From: Mesorhizobium ciceri WSM4083
GTDB taxonomy: Bacteria; Pseudomonadota; Alphaproteobacteria; Rhizobiales; Rhizobiaceae
Reading direction: 5' to 3'
DNA: 64,000 nucleotides
NCBI RefSeq assembly: GCF_000519305.1
Contig: NZ_JAFG01000003.1
Location: 1,057,070 to 1,121,069 of the forward strand
Part shown: positions 60,850-64,000 of the stretch, piece after piece
Numbering within the stretch: the stretch's first letter is position 1
How the letters are laid out: every line of letters begins with the position of its first letter
Position numbers and translations under genes: made by a program
Notes under the pieces: model-generated
Seen by the model: only the letters and a program-made list of their open reading frames with translations
Told to the model about the DNA's origin: nothing
The model's database searches: none

Positions 60850-61644
60850 CTAGGCGACGGTCTTATCGGCGCCGGCGACAAAGCCGCCACCGTCGATGAT
60901 GACAGCCTGTCCGGTGATGAACGAGGCTTCGTCCGATGCCAGAAACAGCACCAGGCGGGCTATCTCCGACGGGTCGGCGATCCGCCCCATCGGCAAGGAC
61001 GGCACGACCGTGTCCCTTGCACTCTGCTCGCCGCCGAACATATTGGTGAGGAGCGGGGTCATGGTCGAGCCCGGTGCAATCGCGTTGATACGGATATTCG
61101 ATCTTGCGACTTCGAGGGCGGCCGAATTCGTCAACCCGATCACGCCCCATTTGCTGGCGCAGTAGACGGCCGTGGTGGCGTAGCCCATCACGCCGAATAG
61201 CGACGAGGTGTTTACGATCGCGCCGCCGCCATTCGCCAGCATATGCGGGATCTGGTACTTCATGCCGAAGAAGATGCCGCGCAGATTGACCTCGGTGATC
61301 AGGTCGAAGTCGGCCTGGTCGAGTTCATGGATCGGCGCCGTCTTGCCGGGAACCCCTGCATTGTTGAAGGCGACGTCGATGCGCCCGAAGCGCTTGTAGG
61401 CAGTTTCGTGAAACTTGCGGACCGCGTCCTCGCTGCGGACGTCGACCTCGGCGAACTCGATGGCGATGCCGGGATGACGCTTGCCGACCTCTTCGATCAG
61501 GCTGCGGCCTTCAGCGGCGCCAAGGCCGGCCACGTAAAGATTGGCGCTGGCCTCCGCAAAGGCCAGGGCCGTCGCACGCCCTATTCCGGTCGTACCGCCG
61601 ATGACAAGCACCGACCGTCCGGAGAAGTCATATTTCGCTCGCAT
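60850..61644 (-). CDS. Short-chain dehydrogenase/reductase (cassette F)
   Basis: A 264-residue classical SDR with GGTTGIG (16-22), NNAG, Ser148, Tyr161 and Lys165. It is a near duplicate of the SDR at 55878, with long identical stretches (NTSSLFGVMG, TTAVYCASKWGVIGLTNS). It follows the cassette F permease by 43 bp on the minus strand and is probably the last gene of that operon. Similar substrates are expected for the two SDRs. Confidence 0.92.
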   Translation of the reverse strand: MRAKYDFSGRSVLVIGGTTGIGRATALAFAEASANLYVAGLGAAEGRSLIEEVGKRHPGIAIEFAEVDVRSEDAVRKFHETAYKRFGRIDVAFNNAGVPGKTAPIHELDQADFDLITEVNLRGIFFGMKYQIPHMLANGGGAIVNTSSLFGVMGYATTAVYCASKWGVIGLTNSAALEVARSNIRINAIAPGSTMTPLLTNMFGGEQSARDTVVPSLPMGRIADPSEIARLVLFLASDEASFITGQAVIIDGGGFVAGADKTVA

Positions 61645-61687
61645 TATTGCCTCCTGAGCAACTGAAAGATCGTCTCATGTCTATCGG

Positions 61688-62608
61688 TCATTTAACCGAC
61701 AAGAGCCGCTTGCGGTCCATGTTGACGGCAACGGCCGCGATGACGCCGGCGCCAAGAACAACGTTCTGCAGGAAGGGGTTCACATTGGCGAGATTCATGC
61801 CGTTCTGCAGGATCGTTATGATGAGAACGCCAAGAATCGTCCGGTGCGGTCCGCCGACACCCCCGGTGAGCGGCGTACCGCCCATGACAACAGCGGCGAT
61901 CGCCGGCAGCAGCATCGGGTCGCCCATCGTCGGGTCGCTGCCGCCGATCCGCAGCATAAGGAATATCCCGGCCACACCGGACAGGAAGCCGGAGACCAGA
62001 AAGGCGTAGAGCTTGTAGCGCGCCACCGGCACGCCGCAGAGTTTGGCCACGGTCTCGCCGCCGCCGATCGCATAGATGAACCGGCCGAAACGGGTCCGTC
62101 TGGCGACGAAAGTGGCTGCAAGCGCGATACCGATCGCCCACAGCGCGACCGTGGGCACGCCCAGCAGACTGCCGTTGAAGATCGATCCGATTACCAGGTC
62201 CGTCGGAAGGTTGATCGCCGCGCCCTGCGTGACATAGAGCGTCATGCCGTTGATCGCGTAGAGCATGCCAAGAGTGGTCAGAAACGACGGAAGCCTGGCG
62301 TAGGCGAAAAGCACGCCGGCGATAGCGCTGACGAGCATGGTGATGAAGGGCACCAGAATGACGGCCCATTCGCCGTGATCGCGGATCAGCATCGCTGCGC
62401 TCATTCCGGCCAGTGACACCATCGAGCCCACGGCGAGGTCGATGCTGCCCATCAGGATGATGAAGGTGCCGCCAACGCTGAGCACGATAAGAACGGCCGC
62501 CTGCTGCAGGATGTTGATGGCATTGCCAATGGTAAGGAAGCGGCCGTTCAACGCCGTAAACACGATGATCATCGCGATCAGCGCCAGCCACGGACTGATG
62601 GCTGCCAC
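61688..62608 (-). CDS. Sugar ABC transporter permease (cassette F)
   Basis: An RbsC-type permease of 306 residues from GTG 62608. FIILMGSIDLAVGSMVSLAG, YARLPSFLTTLGMLYAINGM, AIGGGETVAKLCGVPVARYK and VVMGGTPLTGGVGGPHRT are family motifs. The frame stays open upstream back to the ATPase end but contains no ATG, GTG or TTG, so either the GTG or a rarer codon is used; the N-terminus is therefore uncertain. It pairs with the ATPase upstream (62725). Confidence 0.88.
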   Translation of the reverse strand: MAAISPWLALIAMIIVFTALNGRFLTIGNAINILQQAAVLIVLSVGGTFIILMGSIDLAVGSMVSLAGMSAAMLIRDHGEWAVILVPFITMLVSAIAGVLFAYARLPSFLTTLGMLYAINGMTLYVTQGAAINLPTDLVIGSIFNGSLLGVPTVALWAIGIALAATFVARRTRFGRFIYAIGGGETVAKLCGVPVARYKLYAFLVSGFLSGVAGIFLMLRIGGSDPTMGDPMLLPAIAAVVMGGTPLTGGVGGPHRTILGVLIITILQNGMNLANVNPFLQNVVLGAGVIAAVAVNMDRKRLLSVK

Positions 62609-62724
62609 GGAGATTTGCGGCCGCCAGGATTGTTGCCGAAGGCTGGAATGGCCGGTGGGCCGCGCCGCGGCGGATGGGTCCTGCGTTGTAGGTTGAATTG
62701 TCCTGCTCCCTGATTGCCCGCGAC

Positions 62725-64000
62725 CTAGACCATGTCCGCGACGAGTTCGACCTCGCCGGGCTTACCGTTCGGCGGCGCCGGCACCTCGCGCACCAGGGTG
62801 CCGCCGCGCATGACGAGAATGCGGTTGCTGAGCCCGATCAACTCGAGCAGGTCATCACTGACCAGAAGGATGCCCACGCCCTCGGCGGCGATGCGCCGGA
62901 GGACGCCGTAGATCTCTTCCTTCGCCCCGGCATCGACACCGTTGGTCGGGTTGTCGAGGATGAGAACCTTGGTCTGACGGAGCAGCCAGCGTGCGAGCAG
63001 GACCTTCTGCTGGTTGCCGCCGCTCAGGGTCGATATCTGCGCGTCGATCCCCGCCGTCTTGATGCCCAGTGTTGCGACGAATTCGACCGCGTCGCGCCTC
63101 TCGCCCGCCAGGTTGAGCCAATAGCGTTCGCCGTGGCGGGTCAGCCGGGCAAGGCTCATATTCGAGGCTACGGAAAGCGGCGGTATCACGCCGTCCCGGC
63201 GATCGGGCGGCAGATAGCCGATGCCTAAGTCACTCATCACCCGGATTGAGAGGTTCTTCGGAACGATCGTGCCGCCGACCCTGATGGTTCCAGTGGCCCC
63301 GGACAAAGCGCCCGCAAGCACCCCACCAAGATCGGATTTGCCCGAGCCGAGCAGACCGGCCACACCCAGGATCTCCCCGCCACGAAGATTGAACGCCACA
63401 TCGGCGAAAGACCCGGTCCGGGACAGGCCGCCCACCTCAAGCACCACCTCGCCCTGCGGCTCCTGCTGCTTGTGCTCGCAATAGAAGAATTCATCGCGCG
63501 TACGTCCGACCATCAATTCGTGCAGCCGGTTCTCGGCCAAGCCCGTTGCCGGCAGTTCGGCAACCATGGCGCCATCCTTCAGCACATAGAGGCGGTCGCT
63601 GATCTCGATGACTTCGGACAGGCGATGCGAAACATAGATGATCGCCGCGCGCTCTCGCGTCGCCTGGATGAGCCGCATCAGGAATTCGACCTCGTCACCG
63701 GTTAGCGCCGCCGTCGGCTCGTCCAGCAGCATCACCGGCGATTCAATTCCCGCCAGTTTCGCCAGCGCAAACGACTTGATGATTTCAATGACCTGCCGGG
63801 TGGAAAGATCGTAGGTTTCGACCTTCCGCGACGCATCGATGCGTTCATGACCGAACTCAGCAAGGAGGTCGGTGACATGCCGCAGCATCGCGCGATTGTC
63901 GACCACGCCGAAGCGGGAAAACGCCCCCTCGTGTGCCAGCAGCATATTCTCGTAGACCGACAGGGTCGGGATCAGGGCGAGATCCTGATAGATGTGGAAA
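62725..64000 (-). CDS. Sugar ABC transporter ATP-binding protein (cassette F; 5' end outside window)
   Basis: A tandem RbsA-type ATPase cut by the window end. The visible part begins at the Q-loop of the first domain (IYQDLALIPTLSVYENML); Walker A lies beyond. Then LSTRQVIEIIKSFALAKL, Walker B MLLDEPTAALTGDE, and the complete second domain: GLLGSGKSDL (here Lys is kept), LSGGNQQKVLLARWLL, LILDNPTNGVDAGAK, with DNP in place of DEP. The frame is open to the last base. It leads into the cassette F permease and SDR. Confidence 0.9.
   Translation of the reverse strand, partial: FHIYQDLALIPTLSVYENMLLAHEGAFSRFGVVDNRAMLRHVTDLLAEFGHERIDASRKVETYDLSTRQVIEIIKSFALAKLAGIESPVMLLDEPTAALTGDEVEFLMRLIQATRERAAIIYVSHRLSEVIEISDRLYVLKDGAMVAELPATGLAENRLHELMVGRTRDEFFYCEHKQQEPQGEVVLEVGGLSRTGSFADVAFNLRGGEILGVAGLLGSGKSDLGGVLAGALSGATGTIRVGGTIVPKNLSIRVMSDLGIGYLPPDRRDGVIPPLSVASNMSLARLTRHGERYWLNLAGERRDAVEFVATLGIKTAGIDAQISTLSGGNQQKVLLARWLLRQTKVLILDNPTNGVDAGAKEEIYGVLRRIAAEGVGILLVSDDLLELIGLSNRILVMRGGTLVREVPAPPNGKPGEVELVADMV

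Overview
The window reads as a stretch of a GC-rich alphaproteobacterial genome, most likely from Rhizobiales (Mesorhizobium, Rhizobium, Agrobacterium or a relative). The clues are the dense operons of high-affinity solute transporters, several LacI/DeoR/GntR repressors, and two copies of a rhizobial-type intergenic palindromic element. Nearly everything is carbon-source uptake and catabolism. I see no rRNA, tRNA, CRISPR array, prophage or intact insertion sequence. The first gene (DeoR regulator) and the last (sugar ABC ATPase) are cut by the window edges.

Region 1 (1-6389, plus): DeoR repressor, BtpA/SgcQ-family protein, FGGY kinase, HAD phosphatase, PfkB kinase and a GatZ/KbaZ-family protein. 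The last two match the D-tagatose kinase / D-tagatose-6-phosphate 4-epimerase pair of the Agrobacterium altritol/galactitol pathway. A lone FAD amine/amino-acid oxidoreductase follows on the minus strand (6447-7793), with a triple 14-bp repeat upstream.

Region 2 (8171-21831) looks like one self-contained regulon. A divergent promoter near 19.75 kb, carrying a 20-bp inverted repeat, drives leftward livK-livG-livH-livM-gntR-hyuA-hyuB-(63-aa Cys-rich protein)-gabT-gabD and rightward livF-lhgO. The gene set suggests uptake of a lactam or amino acid, ATP-dependent amide or lactam opening (HyuAB), transamination (GabT), semialdehyde oxidation (GabD) and 2-hydroxyglutarate oxidation (LhgO).

Region 3 (22170-64000) holds five CUT2-type sugar ABC transporters, four metallo-beta-lactamase-fold hydrolases, five short-chain dehydrogenases, three LacI repressors and one DeoR repressor. 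Cassette A (22.2-27.7 kb) is LacI, transporter, MBL hydrolase. Cassette B (27.7-38.8 kb) is two SDRs facing a DeoR-led operon with a four-carbon acid sugar kinase (DUF1537), PdxA2, aldehyde dehydrogenase and transporter, so probably threonate/erythronate use; it carries remnants of dead LacI and binding-protein genes. Cassette C (38.9-48.7 kb) is a transporter with two permeases, HisD-like dehydrogenase, LacI, a small CC-motif protein, MBL hydrolase and a lambda-crystallin-type dehydrogenase. Cassette D (49-53 kb) is SDR, MBL hydrolase, GarR-like dehydrogenase and MmgE/PrpD protein. Cassette E (53.2-60.6 kb) is LacI, a second CC-motif protein, MBL hydrolase, SDR and transporter. Cassette F (60.8-64 kb) is the 3' part of another transporter operon plus an SDR nearly duplicating the one in E.

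Each LacI repressor can be paired with its own palindrome: GCTAA-N4-TTAGC for A, GAGAACGTTCTC for C and TGTTACCGGTAACA-like for D/E. The most novel element is a duplicated two-gene unit: a 160-190 aa protein ending in VDF-x3-CC, directly followed by an MBL-fold hydrolase. It appears in C and E, each time beside a LacI gene and a CUT2 transporter.
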